The notes below the pieces were generated by a model. It ran no database searches. It was not told where the DNA came from and saw only the letters and a program-made list of their open reading frames with translations. Below, piece after piece: positions 53,405 through 62,225 of a DNA stretch of 64,000 bases (positions are counted from its first letter, which is position 1; each line of letters begins with the position of its first letter). The position numbers and the translations under genes were made by a program. The stretch comes from Paenibacillus sp. Soil787 (lineage in GTDB: Bacteria; Bacillota; Bacilli; Paenibacillales; NBRC-103111), in the NCBI RefSeq assembly GCF_001429545.1, contig NZ_LMSP01000002.1:352567-416566 (forward strand), written 5' to 3'.

Positions 53405-55363
53405 TTAATAGCTTTGGAAATCGTCTATAGCAGCGATGATATTCGTTGATGCCGGATTCTTTGTACCCTTTGCAACTACCCTTATCGTATGTGTTCCGTT
53501 TGTTAATCCTGAAGCGCTGAAAATTAAAGCTTGTTTAATCGTCGTAGATGAATAGCAATCGATATCGGCCTGTATGAGGACGCCATCCAAGTATACATCG
53601 ACTTTTCCCATGTTCGGCTGTTTCATTCCTATATATCGAATGGTGCTTCCTGTGAATGTATACTGAGCGTAATTCCCAGCAACCGAGGTAAAGGATTCAC
53701 TGCCGCCGTAATCTCTGGACGAAGAATACTTAGACCACGTAACATTGTAAGTAATGTCCTTATTAATGTCATCTACAATAGTTGGCAAGGGATTTGCTGC
53801 CCCTAAATTATCGTTTATTGTAAGGGCTACGTTTGAACCGTTGACCGTTCCAGGGAATGCATAAGTAGAGGTAATTACGGTGTTCGTCAGATTATCTTTC
53901 AAGACAAACGATTTGATCGTCAGAGCGGCATCGTCATAAGTGTTATCAGTTACGGTTAAATACCAGTTATAATTATGGTTTACATCGAGACTGCTTTGCT
54001 TGATTAAGTCCGTATAGTCGAGAACAAAGGTGGCATCGGTGGCAGTCGTGGTCCCATCGAAAGCGAATGCGCCTCCATTATTCGACAATGCCTTTGGTGT
54101 AATGGTATTAATCAGGGTATTTACGGATAACTCAGAGTAACCCAAGGCTGCGCTTAACTCATTTCTCTTGGCCGTGTTCACTGTGAATTCGGCAGTGAGT
54201 CTTGGCGTGTAAGAGGTATTCGCAGTTATCCAATAAGCATTGTTGCTCCCAAGAGAAAAAGCGGGTATCTTGCCTGGGAGTGAAGCATTAGGAACTGCCG
54301 TTACGGCTTTTAATGCATCATAGGCTAGCCAAACATATCCGCTGTTTCCCCATCCTGAACCCCAGGAGTTCGCAATTTTTAACGCTCCTTTTTCCCCGGG
54401 ATCCGCTAAGCCATTGTTATTGATATCGACCCAGATATTGTCGTCATAACCTACGATCGTCATTGCATGCCCGCCGGAAGTGCCATTCATATAGTAGGCT
54501 GCCTTTTGCCCGACAAGAGCATCGTCAAGTGTAGTTGCAGGATCGTTTTTTACAGTTGTATACTGCCAGCTGCTAATGTAGGTCGCTATTTCCAATATAT
54601 ATCCGTTGGTAAGAAATTGCTTGAGGCTATTTAAACCGTCTTGCGTATCGAGACCTGATACGGTTCCTGTGCTTAAGAATTTGTTGCTTAAAGCATTTCT
54701 CCACGTTTGAGGATTCGTACTCCAAGCCTTATAGTTAGCAGTACTGTACGGAACTTCCGACCATGTTGCCGCGCCATTGTTCATAAGAAGCTGAAGAGTG
54801 CCTCCAATGGTTGTACCTCCGGTTGTCCCGCCATTCATAAAGTTATATGTCCATGTTGGCGATAATCTGAACGTATTTCCTCCATTTTTGGCGTCCCAAT
54901 CTCTTGCCATGGCCGTCATATAAGTGCCCATGTAATAAGTGCTGGCGAAGCTTACGCACGATCCAAGACTACCTTGATTGGCAATGGGAGGAAAATATTT
55001 AAGCGTACTATTATCTACCTGAGCTACTGCTTCTCCTGCACCAGCCAATACGCCAGCATCCGCTCCTGCCAGATTTTCATCGATTAAAGGAAGTCCTTTT
55101 GCCTTTCTTGCATGATTGATTCTTTCAATTCCCATTTTGGATACTTTAACGTCTTTTGCAGGTTTTGAATGTTCTTCGAGCCATTTTTGTTCTTGTGGAG
55201 TGTTTTGTACAAATCCAGTTGCGTATGACTTGGTGCGATCTGCGTCATTTTTGTCAGCTTTTCCTGCAGCGCTTCCATTTCCGGGGAATGAGGGAATAAT
55301 AAGAGTTGCTGCTAAAAAAAATGTAAATCCTACTTTTCTCAACAAATAAGGCTTGTCTCTCAT
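53405..55363 (-). CDS. Secreted papain-family (C1) cysteine protease with beta-sandwich tail
   Basis: Extracellular protease of 652 residues. The frame extends to 55552, but the ATG at 55363 has AAAGGAG upstream and opens a signal peptide (MRDKPYLLRKVGFTFFLAAT to GSAA). The catalytic residues are visible: Gln130 and Cys136 (ANQGSLGSCVSFAS), His299 (SGGHAMTIVGYDD) and Asn332 (KIANSWGSGWG). Between His and Asn sits an EF-hand-like calcium loop (DINNNGLADPGEKG). The segment before the core (about 35-120) could be a propeptide. The last 120 residues (SRDYGGSESFTSVAGNYAQY onward) look like a beta-sandwich, perhaps for wall or glycan binding. It is divergent from the two-component genes across 314 bases, with a candidate regulator site between them. 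Confidence 0.9.
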   Translation of the reverse strand: MRDKPYLLRKVGFTFFLAATLIIPSFPGNGSAAGKADKNDADRTKSYATGFVQNTPQEQKWLEEHSKPAKDVKVSKMGIERINHARKAKGLPLIDENLAGADAGVLAGAGEAVAQVDNSTLKYFPPIANQGSLGSCVSFASTYYMGTYMTAMARDWDAKNGGNTFRLSPTWTYNFMNGGTTGGTTIGGTLQLLMNNGAATWSEVPYSTANYKAWSTNPQTWRNALSNKFLSTGTVSGLDTQDGLNSLKQFLTNGYILEIATYISSWQYTTVKNDPATTLDDALVGQKAAYYMNGTSGGHAMTIVGYDDNIWVDINNNGLADPGEKGALKIANSWGSGWGNSGYVWLAYDALKAVTAVPNASLPGKIPAFSLGSNNAYWITANTSYTPRLTAEFTVNTAKRNELSAALGYSELSVNTLINTITPKALSNNGGAFAFDGTTTATDATFVLDYTDLIKQSSLDVNHNYNWYLTVTDNTYDDAALTIKSFVLKDNLTNTVITSTYAFPGTVNGSNVALTINDNLGAANPLPTIVDDINKDITYNVTWSKYSSSRDYGGSESFTSVAGNYAQYTFTGSTIRYIGMKQPNMGKVDVYLDGVLIQADIDCYSSTTIKQALIFSASGLTNGTHTIRVVAKGTKNPASTNIIAAIDDFQSY

Positions 55364-55542
55364 AATTACAGCTCCTTTTTTGATTGATTCGAAGAATAGT
55401 ATCGGAGCTGCAATGTTATTTGTTAATAGTTCCCAAGGAAAATGAGCATATTGTAGGAAACCGGGGCAACCATAATAGGTTAATAGACCTGATTGAATAG
55501 ACTTATAGCAGGATCGGACCCGTGCAAGAATTTTGTCAGTTA

Positions 55543-55560
55543 TAATCTTCACATAATCTT
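55543..55560. promoter_or_regulatory. Eleven-base direct repeats between protease and two-component genes
   Basis: TAATCTT occurs at 55543-55549 and 55554-55560, exactly one helical turn apart, followed by TATCTG. OmpR/PhoB-type response regulators bind such tandem repeats. A similar set lies before the amidase gene at 58290. The rest of the 314-base divergent gap shows AT-rich sequence but no other feature I can support. Confidence 0.5.
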
Positions 55561-55677
55561 TATCTGACTCTGTTACAAATAAATTAGAAAGCTTAAGTTT
55601 ATTAAAAAAATTTCCGAAGGTAAGAATATAATAAGTTATTTGTGTACTAAGGTTCGCAAAAGGGGGTAGGAGAAGTT

Positions 55678-56388
55678 ATGCAAAAAACAATCTTAGTCGT
55701 AGAAGATGAAGAAATTCTGCGTGAAATTATTAAAGATTATTTTCTGAATGAAGGTTATCAGGTATTAGAAGCAGCAGATGGGAAAGAGGCAATAACCTTA
55801 TTTCATGATCATGAGGTTCATTTAATTATTCTGGATATCATGCTGCCTGAGCTGGATGGGTGGTCTGTTTGTAGACGAGTCCGGAAGACTTCCAATGTTC
55901 CAATCATCATGTTGACTGCAAGAGTGGATGAGGATGATACATTACTGGGATTTGAGCTAGGGGCTGATGATTATGTGACAAAACCATATAGTCCGGCTGT
56001 GTTACTAGCTAGGGCTAAACGACTGATAGATAGCAGGAGTCGGGAAGATCGACAATCTGAAGCCTTTATGTCATATACAAATATTGAAAGTGATACTCTA
56101 ACTATAAATGGGCTTCGAATCCATATACCTTCTCGAACTGTATCCATAGATGGCGAGAATATATACCTGACCTATACAGAGTTTCAAATATTAGCGTACT
56201 TAATGCGAAATAAAGGGATTGTCATAACGAGGGAACAGCTTATCACCAAAATTTGGGGTTATGAATACGAAGGGGATGATCGTACTATAAATACCCATAT
56301 TCGTAATTTAAGAAGCAAGCTTGGCGATAAATCCAAACTGATAACAACTATCGTAAGAACGGGCTATAAGTTTGAGGGGACCTTATGA
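55678..56388 (+). CDS. OmpR-family response regulator
   Basis: DNA-binding response regulator of 236 residues. The receiver domain has the acidic pocket (VVEDEE), phospho-acceptor Asp53 (LILDIMLPELDG), the switch residue (IIMLTAR) and conserved lysine (DDYVTKPYSP). The winged-helix domain ends with the expected TINTHIRNLRSKLGD and VRTGYKFEG. AGGAG lies 8 bases before the ATG. Its stop overlaps the start of the partner kinase by four bases. It probably regulates itself, the divergent protease and the amidase downstream, judging from shared repeats. Confidence 0.96.
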   Translation: MQKTILVVEDEEILREIIKDYFLNEGYQVLEAADGKEAITLFHDHEVHLIILDIMLPELDGWSVCRRVRKTSNVPIIMLTARVDEDDTLLGFELGADDYVTKPYSPAVLLARAKRLIDSRSREDRQSEAFMSYTNIESDTLTINGLRIHIPSRTVSIDGENIYLTYTEFQILAYLMRNKGIVITREQLITKIWGYEYEGDDRTINTHIRNLRSKLGDKSKLITTIVRTGYKFEGTL

Positions 56389-58220
56389 GGACAAGTATTG
56401 TAGTTAAATTGTTTACATTGACAACTATGCTGTGTCTTTTCATTATAGCAACCATTTATATGGGACAAACGATATTCTTCAAACAGTACTACGCATATAG
56501 AAAAGTGAATGAAATTCAAGCTAATATTCAAGCATTCAAGAATGATTATTTAAACAGCGATGGTAATATTCTTGCCATTCAGAAGCTGGAGCAGGACTTT
56601 TATCGCCAAAACAATACGTGGATTACCATAGTAGATAGCCTAGGGAACTTAAAAAATGTCAATGATTTTTATTTGGAAGTAAAAATAGATTCACCTAAAG
56701 TTAATAATGAGTTCTTCGGTAAAACGATTTCAGTTCCTCTTTATCACATGGTGAACATCAATGAGGTTTTAAATACAACTCCAGGTCAAGTAATATCCGT
56801 GCTGGCTCCCAAGGCTCGTGTTTATATTTCTGAGTATAAAAAGGGTTCTGACTTAATTCCATTTCGTGTCCAAGTGGATAAAAGCAATGTACTTTTGGCA
56901 AATGAGAAAATCATCAAAAAGATGGATGACCTCACGTTAGATATTAAAAATTCATATAAGGAAAATTCAAATAAGGAAAAGACAGAGTTCCCTGGAATTT
57001 TTTTTAGCGGAACGATTACCAAAGTCCTCTTTCCTAACGGAAATGAATCTTCGAGCTTCATTTATACGAACAGTTTATTTATGGACCGAATGAAAGAGTT
57101 TCAAGCCAACTTGCTATTCAATGAGTCGCACAATAGCATTAATACCTTACAAATTCTTGATTACACACAAAATGACGTAAAGTACAAGCTGTTTATTGAC
57201 CCGATCAAAGATCAAGCGGGAGTAACCGGCTACATCTTTTCAATGGCCTCTTTGCAGCCGGTCGACGAAGCCGTTCAAATGCTTAAAGATTATTATGTGT
57301 ACATGATCGCTTTAGTGATTCTTCTTATTGTTCTCGCTGCGTTGTATTATTCGAGAAAGATTGCCAAACCTTTGCTTCAAATGAATCAGACGACGAAAAA
57401 GATCGCAAGTTTAGATTTTTCGGAAACCATTTCAATTAGATCCAAAGATGAGATTGGCGACTTCTCTCAGAGTATCAATTCTCTCTCCCAAACCCTTCAT
57501 TCCTACATCAAACAGCTGCAAAATGACATTGAAAAAGAGAAGCAACTGGAGCATACAAGGAAAGAATTTATTTCAGGAGTATCTCATGAGTTGAAAACGC
57601 CTCTGAGCGTCATGAAAAGCTGCATTTCGATTTTGAAGGATGGCGTTGCTACGCATAAGAAAGATCATTATTTTGAAGCGATGGACAAAGAAGTCGATAA
57701 GATGGATCTCTTGATTGTGGATATGCTGGAGCTTGCAAAGTTTGAATCTGGAACATATAAAATGAAGATGGATACATTCAGCATGGATAAGCTCATGGAG
57801 GAGATCTGTGAGAAGCTATCTTTGGAGTTCATTAATAAACAACTTCATGTACACACTGAGCTTGCTGCAGTTGAAGTTATCGCTAATCAGCACCGAATCG
57901 AACAAGTAATTACGAATTTTATGACCAATGCGATTCACTACTCACCCGAACATGAGCATATTTTCATAACGATCAAAGAAGAACAAACCCGAGTCAAGAT
58001 TAGCATAGAAAATAAAGGAGCTCACATTCCCGCGGATCAAATAGACAAAGTCTGGGAGCGATTCTATCGCGTGGATAGCGCACGCCAACGTGCACAAGGC
58101 GGAACCGGACTAGGGCTGGCTATTTCCAAAAATATTTTGGAATTACATGGCGCTGAGTACGGCGCCGCGAATACAGAAGACGGAGTATTGTTTTTCTTCT
58201 ATTTGAATAAACAAGCGTAA
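56385..58220 (+). CDS. Membrane sensor histidine kinase
   Basis: Sensor kinase of 611 residues, partner of the regulator encoded just upstream. Two membrane helices (about 8-27 and 304-323) bracket an extracellular sensor of about 275 residues with no recognised fold. A HAMP-like linker follows (KPLLQMNQTTKKIASLDFSE), then the phospho-histidine motif (FISGVSHELKTPLSVMK, about residue 400) and the ATP-binding domain (FMTNAIHYSPEHE, GTGLGLAISKNILELHG). The neighbouring secreted protease and amidase suggest an envelope or cell-wall signal; ligand unknown. Confidence 0.95.
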   Translation: MRTSIVVKLFTLTTMLCLFIIATIYMGQTIFFKQYYAYRKVNEIQANIQAFKNDYLNSDGNILAIQKLEQDFYRQNNTWITIVDSLGNLKNVNDFYLEVKIDSPKVNNEFFGKTISVPLYHMVNINEVLNTTPGQVISVLAPKARVYISEYKKGSDLIPFRVQVDKSNVLLANEKIIKKMDDLTLDIKNSYKENSNKEKTEFPGIFFSGTITKVLFPNGNESSSFIYTNSLFMDRMKEFQANLLFNESHNSINTLQILDYTQNDVKYKLFIDPIKDQAGVTGYIFSMASLQPVDEAVQMLKDYYVYMIALVILLIVLAALYYSRKIAKPLLQMNQTTKKIASLDFSETISIRSKDEIGDFSQSINSLSQTLHSYIKQLQNDIEKEKQLEHTRKEFISGVSHELKTPLSVMKSCISILKDGVATHKKDHYFEAMDKEVDKMDLLIVDMLELAKFESGTYKMKMDTFSMDKLMEEICEKLSLEFINKQLHVHTELAAVEVIANQHRIEQVITNFMTNAIHYSPEHEHIFITIKEEQTRVKISIENKGAHIPADQIDKVWERFYRVDSARQRAQGGTGLGLAISKNILELHGAEYGAANTEDGVLFFFYLNKQA

Positions 58221-58230
58221 TGAAGCTGAA

Positions 58231-58280
58231 TAGACACTTTCAACGACGGAATCCGTTCGTCATGAAAGTGTCTATTTTTT
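58231..58280 (+). terminator. Long rho-independent terminator after kinase gene
   Basis: TAGACACTTTCA (58231-58242) pairs with TGAAAGTGTCTA (58263-58274), with ACGACGG/CCGTTCGT pairing inside, followed by six T. Confidence 0.93.
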
Positions 58281-58289
58281 CGTCGCGTC

Positions 58290-58329
58290 TATCTTTATCT
58301 TATCTTTATTTCAATTCGACATTATCTTC
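58290..58329 (+). promoter_or_regulatory. Three TATCTT(T/C) repeats in 11-base phase before amidase gene
   Basis: TATCTTT at 58290 and 58301 and TATCTTC at 58323 all lie on an 11-base register (offsets 0, 11 and 33). The pattern matches the TAATCTT pair at 55543 and 55554 before the response-regulator gene. Likely binding sites of that OmpR-family regulator, making the amidase part of its regulon. Confidence 0.5.
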
Positions 58330-58401
58330 ATTTGCCTCTCTTACAATGACTCTATGAAAAGCTCAACCAGATAGAGTTACTAGTGAGAGGAGATAAGTTT
58401 T

Positions 58402-59121
58402 ATGAAGAAAACAATGATCATTACTTTAACCGCAATCACCGTACTTATTTCAGCATCAATTTTATTAAAAGTACAAGCAGATGCTAGTCTTGCTAAAAAT
58501 GAAACTCTGCAATCAGAAAACAACAAATCTACGACAATGAACAACAAATCTACGACTATGAATATCGAAAGCACCATTTTAGAAGGGAAAACGATTGTCA
58601 TTGATGCTGGGCATGGAGGAAGGGATGTTGGTGCTACAGGTCAATCCGGTATTCATGAGAAAGATATTACGCTTCAAACAGCCCTGAATATTCAACGAGA
58701 AATAACAAAGAGAACTGGAGCTAACGTCATTATGACACGTGATAAGGATGAATCTTTGACCAAATCCGAGCGAGTTGAAATCGCGAAAAACCATGCAGCC
58801 GATCTATTTATAAGTATTCACTTTGATGCGTATACCACCAACGATGTATCAGGCATAACTACTTATTACAACAAATCGGAAGATAAACAATTAGCAAAAG
58901 TGATGAATAAGCAGATTTTTAAACAAAACATGGATACAAGAGATCGTGGAGTGGCACAGGGAGACTACTACGTACTTCGAGAAAACACGAGCCCATCTCT
59001 TTTACTTGAGCTAGGTTATATATCGAATAGCGAAGATGAACAGCGAATTCAAACACAAGCTTTTCAAACTAAGATAGCGGACGGAGTTACTGATGGGATT
59101 ATTACTTACTTTACCAAATAG
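58402..59121 (+). CDS. Secreted N-acetylmuramoyl-L-alanine amidase (Amidase_3)
   Basis: Peptidoglycan hydrolase of 239 residues that cuts the bond between muramic acid and the stem peptide. N-terminal signal or membrane anchor (MKKTMIITLTAITVLISASI) and a short linker containing a perfect NNKSTTM duplication (residues 40-53). The zinc and catalytic residues are complete: His71 (DAGHGG), Glu86 (HEKDIT), His140 (FISIHFDA) and Glu203 (LLLELGYIS). GAGGAG precedes the ATG. It follows the two-component genes behind a terminator, with its own promoter region carrying regulator-like repeats. There is no separate wall-binding domain. Confidence 0.95.
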   Translation: MKKTMIITLTAITVLISASILLKVQADASLAKNETLQSENNKSTTMNNKSTTMNIESTILEGKTIVIDAGHGGRDVGATGQSGIHEKDITLQTALNIQREITKRTGANVIMTRDKDESLTKSERVEIAKNHAADLFISIHFDAYTTNDVSGITTYYNKSEDKQLAKVMNKQIFKQNMDTRDRGVAQGDYYVLRENTSPSLLLELGYISNSEDEQRIQTQAFQTKIADGVTDGIITYFTK

Positions 59122-59153
59122 TTTTCGTCAAATTCTTAATCATTTACTAAAGT

Positions 59154-59219
59154 ATGGAGGCGTTACTTCTCTTCATCTTGATCGTATCTTTATACGCGCC
59201 TATTATGATGCTTTTATGA
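59154..59219 (+). other. Possible 21-residue hydrophobic mini-ORF
   Basis: The frame from ATG 59154 to the stop at 59217-59219 reads almost entirely hydrophobic (MEALLLFILIVSLY, then APIMMLL), like a single membrane helix. No ribosome site is visible within the usual distance, so translation is doubtful. It may be a remnant of a permease helix belonging to the importer that follows, or chance in AT-rich sequence. Confidence 0.2.
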
Positions 59220-59249
59220 CAACAAGGATTTCATTCGAGGAGGGTAAAA

Positions 59250-60128
59250 ATGAACGTATTGCTCAGGCGGTTGACGCGAAAACAAGGCTTCATAGCCATC
59301 GGATTTCTAGCGCCAAGCGTGATTGGCTTCGCCATGTTTTATCTAATTCCGTTCGTGATGGGTACCGTGTATTCGTTTATGGATAGGGCGGGCGGCGGAT
59401 CGTTTGTCGGGTTTGCCAACTATCATGCTGTGCTGGATAGCGCTTCTTTTCGCAAAGCAGCGATGAATACGTTTCTGTTTACTGCCGGGAGCGTGCCGTT
59501 ATTGGTCGTGCTGTCGCTGCTGCTGGCGCTTTTGTTGAACGGGAACGTCTACTTGCGTAATTGGCTGAGGACCGTTTACGTGATGCCGCTCGTCGTTCCG
59601 GTTGCTTCTGTCCTCATGATTTGGCAAATACTGTTTGATTGGAACGGTTCGCTCAATGCTTGGCTGCATGCACTTGGGGCCGAGCGGATCGACTGGATGA
59701 AATCGGATTGGGCGAGAGGCGTGCTGTCCGTCGTCTATTTATGGAAAAACCTCGGCTATAACATGATCCTGTTCCTGGCCGCTTTGCAGGGCATTCCGAA
59801 GGATTATTACGAAACGGCGGATCTTGAAGGAGCAGGCCCGGTTCGCAAGCTGATCGGGATTACGCTCGTCTATCTAACGCCGACCATGTTTTTCGTGGTG
59901 CTGATGTCGATCATGAACTCGTTTCGCATATTCCGGGAAACGTATTTGATAGCCGGAGACTACCCGCATGACAGCATTTACATGCTGCAGCATTATATGA
60001 ACAACATGTTCTTGTCGCTGGATGTGCAGAAGCTGACCGCAGCCGCGGCCTTAATGGTTTGCTGCATATTAATTATCGTCTCTGGCATGCTCGCGATGGA
60101 ACGGCAATTTAGAAGATTTATGGAGTGA
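59250..60128 (+). CDS. MalF-type sugar ABC importer permease
   Basis: Membrane subunit (292 residues) of a carbohydrate importer of the MalF/UgpA class. GAGGAGGG precedes the ATG. Six helices; the first reads GFIAIGFLAPSVIGFAMFYLIPFVMG. The ATPase-contact loop is YYETADLEGAGPVRKLIGITL. First gene of a four-gene operon with a second permease, a HlyD-like adaptor and a binding lipoprotein, with no ATPase gene. Confidence 0.94.
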   Translation: MNVLLRRLTRKQGFIAIGFLAPSVIGFAMFYLIPFVMGTVYSFMDRAGGGSFVGFANYHAVLDSASFRKAAMNTFLFTAGSVPLLVVLSLLLALLLNGNVYLRNWLRTVYVMPLVVPVASVLMIWQILFDWNGSLNAWLHALGAERIDWMKSDWARGVLSVVYLWKNLGYNMILFLAALQGIPKDYYETADLEGAGPVRKLIGITLVYLTPTMFFVVLMSIMNSFRIFRETYLIAGDYPHDSIYMLQHYMNNMFLSLDVQKLTAAAALMVCCILIIVSGMLAMERQFRRFME

Positions 60129-60140
60129 GGGAGATGGAGG

Positions 60141-61019
60141 ATGAAAAAGCAGGCCTTTCTTTATAAAAGTACGTTATCGTTGGTCTTATTCGTCTTCGCG
60201 GTGATGCTGCTGCTTCCCATTATCATCTCCCTCACGAATTCGCTCATGACGGAGCATGAGATCGGACATAATTACAATCTCATTGGTCAGATGACAAATG
60301 CGGCCTCAGGGGGAAAAGACTTATTCGTCAACTTGAAGCTCCTTCCGGATTGGGTGTCCTTCGAGCAATACGCGAAGGTGCTCCTGGAGACCCCGAACTA
60401 TTTGAATATGTTTTGGAACTCGGTTCTTTTGGTTGTTCCGATTATAGGAGGGCAGGTGGCGGTCGCCGCACTCGCGGCTTACGCATTCGCGAAGCTGCAA
60501 TATCGAGGGAGGGATTCCTTGTTCTTCGTGTACTTGATGGCGATGCTTATGCCGTTTCAGGTAACGCTGGTTCCTAACTATATCATCGCCGACAAGCTAG
60601 GGCTTCTGAATAGCGCTGGCGCGATCATTTTACCCGGGATCTTCTCTGCCTTCGGCGTGTTTATGCTTCGGCAGTTCATGCTCACCATTCCGAATGCATA
60701 TGTAGAAGCAGCCATCATGGATGGCGCGGGACATTTGATGATTTTCTATCGAATCATCTTGCCGTTAATTAAGCCCGGATTAGCAGCGCTCGTCGTCCTG
60801 CTGTTTGTGGATTACTGGAACATGGTGGAGCAACCGCTTATTTTTCTGGATGATGCCATTAAACAGCCGCTATCTCTTTATTTATCGCGGATCCAACAGG
60901 AGGCAAAAGGAATCGGGTTTGCAGCATCCGTGCTTTATATGTCTCCGATGGTGCTTTTATTTTTGTATGCGGAATCATATTTCATTCAAGGCGTACAGCT
61001 TTCAGGCGTCAAAGGGTAA
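60141..61019 (+). CDS. MalG-type sugar ABC importer permease
   Basis: Second membrane subunit (292 residues) of the same importer. Starts 12 bases after its partner; GGGAGATGGAGG lies upstream. The N-terminal helix is followed by an unusually long extracellular stretch (NSLMTEHEIGHNYNLIGQMT to VSFEQYAKV). EAA loop: VEAAIMDGAGHLMIFYRIILP. The end YFIQGVQLSGVKG is typical of MalG-type proteins. Confidence 0.94.
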   Translation: MKKQAFLYKSTLSLVLFVFAVMLLLPIIISLTNSLMTEHEIGHNYNLIGQMTNAASGGKDLFVNLKLLPDWVSFEQYAKVLLETPNYLNMFWNSVLLVVPIIGGQVAVAALAAYAFAKLQYRGRDSLFFVYLMAMLMPFQVTLVPNYIIADKLGLLNSAGAIILPGIFSAFGVFMLRQFMLTIPNAYVEAAIMDGAGHLMIFYRIILPLIKPGLAALVVLLFVDYWNMVEQPLIFLDDAIKQPLSLYLSRIQQEAKGIGFAASVLYMSPMVLLFLYAESYFIQGVQLSGVKG

Positions 61020-61034
61020 GGAGGAAACCATTAC

Positions 61035-62189
61035 ATGGAGTTGCATGCGGTCGAACGAAAGGATACAGGCCCGAAACGCAAGCTTCGGCTATTGTTTGTC
61101 CTGTTTATCAGCATTTTACTTATTGTCACGATTTACAGCAATACTTTACTTACAATGAACTTACCCAAGGTATGGACGGAAGAAGGGAAACAGGAGCCGC
61201 TCGTTCAAAACTACAGCGACAGCAGTGTGCTTCAGCCGGTCAGTGAAGTGGAACTTTCAAACAGGGAGGGATGGAACGTCAATAACGTACTGGTCAAAGA
61301 GGGGGATCGCGTAACCAAGGGGCAGGTACTTGTAACCTACGATAACCAAGAAGCTCAGACCCGCATTCAAGATCAACAGTCGAATATGGAGCGTCAAAGA
61401 TTGATGATGGAAGGCTTACAGGATCGTTATATCGAAGCCGAACAAAGCGGTGATGATCAGAAGATTCGCGGCGCAAAACGGGATCTTGAATTAGCGCGTC
61501 TGGATATGGACGTTTCCGAACGAAATTTAAGAAATATGCAAATCGATTTGGACATTAAAAAGCAAATCGTAGCTCCATTCGAAGGTTTAATCACGAAATT
61601 AGGTGCCGTAAAAGACCTTCCTTCCGGAAGTGCCGGGAGTGATGTGCGTATATCGAATTCAAGTCTCGGTTATCAATTTTCTCTGCAAGTTCCATCCTCA
61701 GTCATCAAGTCCTTCAAACTCGGAGACAAGCTAAACGTGCAGGTGGCAATTCAAGGAGTTGCCCAAACCTTGGAAGGTACTCTTACAGAAATAAAGAATG
61801 CGGAATCGACGAATAAGAACGTGCCTGCCGCTGGAAGCAGTCCATCCCCGCCTGTTGATCAGAAACGAGTGCTTGTGACGGTAAAAAGCGAGGATTTACA
61901 GGGGGGGGAACAAGCAAGTCTGAATTTGAGCAAAACCTCTACGAATGACAATGGAATGGTGTTGCCTACAAAAGCTATTCATGGCGAGGGCCCTACCAAA
62001 TATATTTTTGTCATGACAGAAAAGAAAGGCCCCCTAGGCAACACCTATCATGCGAGCAAAGTGTTCATCGAAGTTGGCGACACCAATGAATCGGAAGCGA
62101 TTGTCCTTAAGGGGGCTTATCCTGGTCAGAAAATCATAACGGAAACCAGCGAACCCATTCAAGATGGCAGCAGAGTTAGACCGAAATAA
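61035..62189 (+). CDS. HlyD/RND-type membrane-fusion adaptor protein
   Basis: Membrane-anchored extracytoplasmic adaptor of 384 residues. One N-terminal helix (LRLLFVLFISILLIVTIYSNTLL), then a lipoyl-like half-motif (VLVKEGDRVTKGQVLVTYDNQEAQTRI), a helical hairpin of about 75 residues (QSNMERQRLMMEGLQDRYIE to KKQIVAPFEG), and beta-barrel domains (KLGDKLNVQVAI, YPGQKIITETSE). This is the architecture of MacA/HlyD efflux adaptors, but no MacB-like or RND exporter gene is present. Instead it lies 15 bases after a sugar importer permease and before the binding lipoprotein, in the same operon. Role unknown; it might assemble with the importer or couple to an exporter elsewhere. Confidence 0.85.
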   Translation: MELHAVERKDTGPKRKLRLLFVLFISILLIVTIYSNTLLTMNLPKVWTEEGKQEPLVQNYSDSSVLQPVSEVELSNREGWNVNNVLVKEGDRVTKGQVLVTYDNQEAQTRIQDQQSNMERQRLMMEGLQDRYIEAEQSGDDQKIRGAKRDLELARLDMDVSERNLRNMQIDLDIKKQIVAPFEGLITKLGAVKDLPSGSAGSDVRISNSSLGYQFSLQVPSSVIKSFKLGDKLNVQVAIQGVAQTLEGTLTEIKNAESTNKNVPAAGSSPSPPVDQKRVLVTVKSEDLQGGEQASLNLSKTSTNDNGMVLPTKAIHGEGPTKYIFVMTEKKGPLGNTYHASKVFIEVGDTNESEAIVLKGAYPGQKIITETSEPIQDGSRVRPK

Positions 62190-62225
62190 ATGTGTTTAGA
62201 TGATGATAAGGAGTGAGTGTTAACG

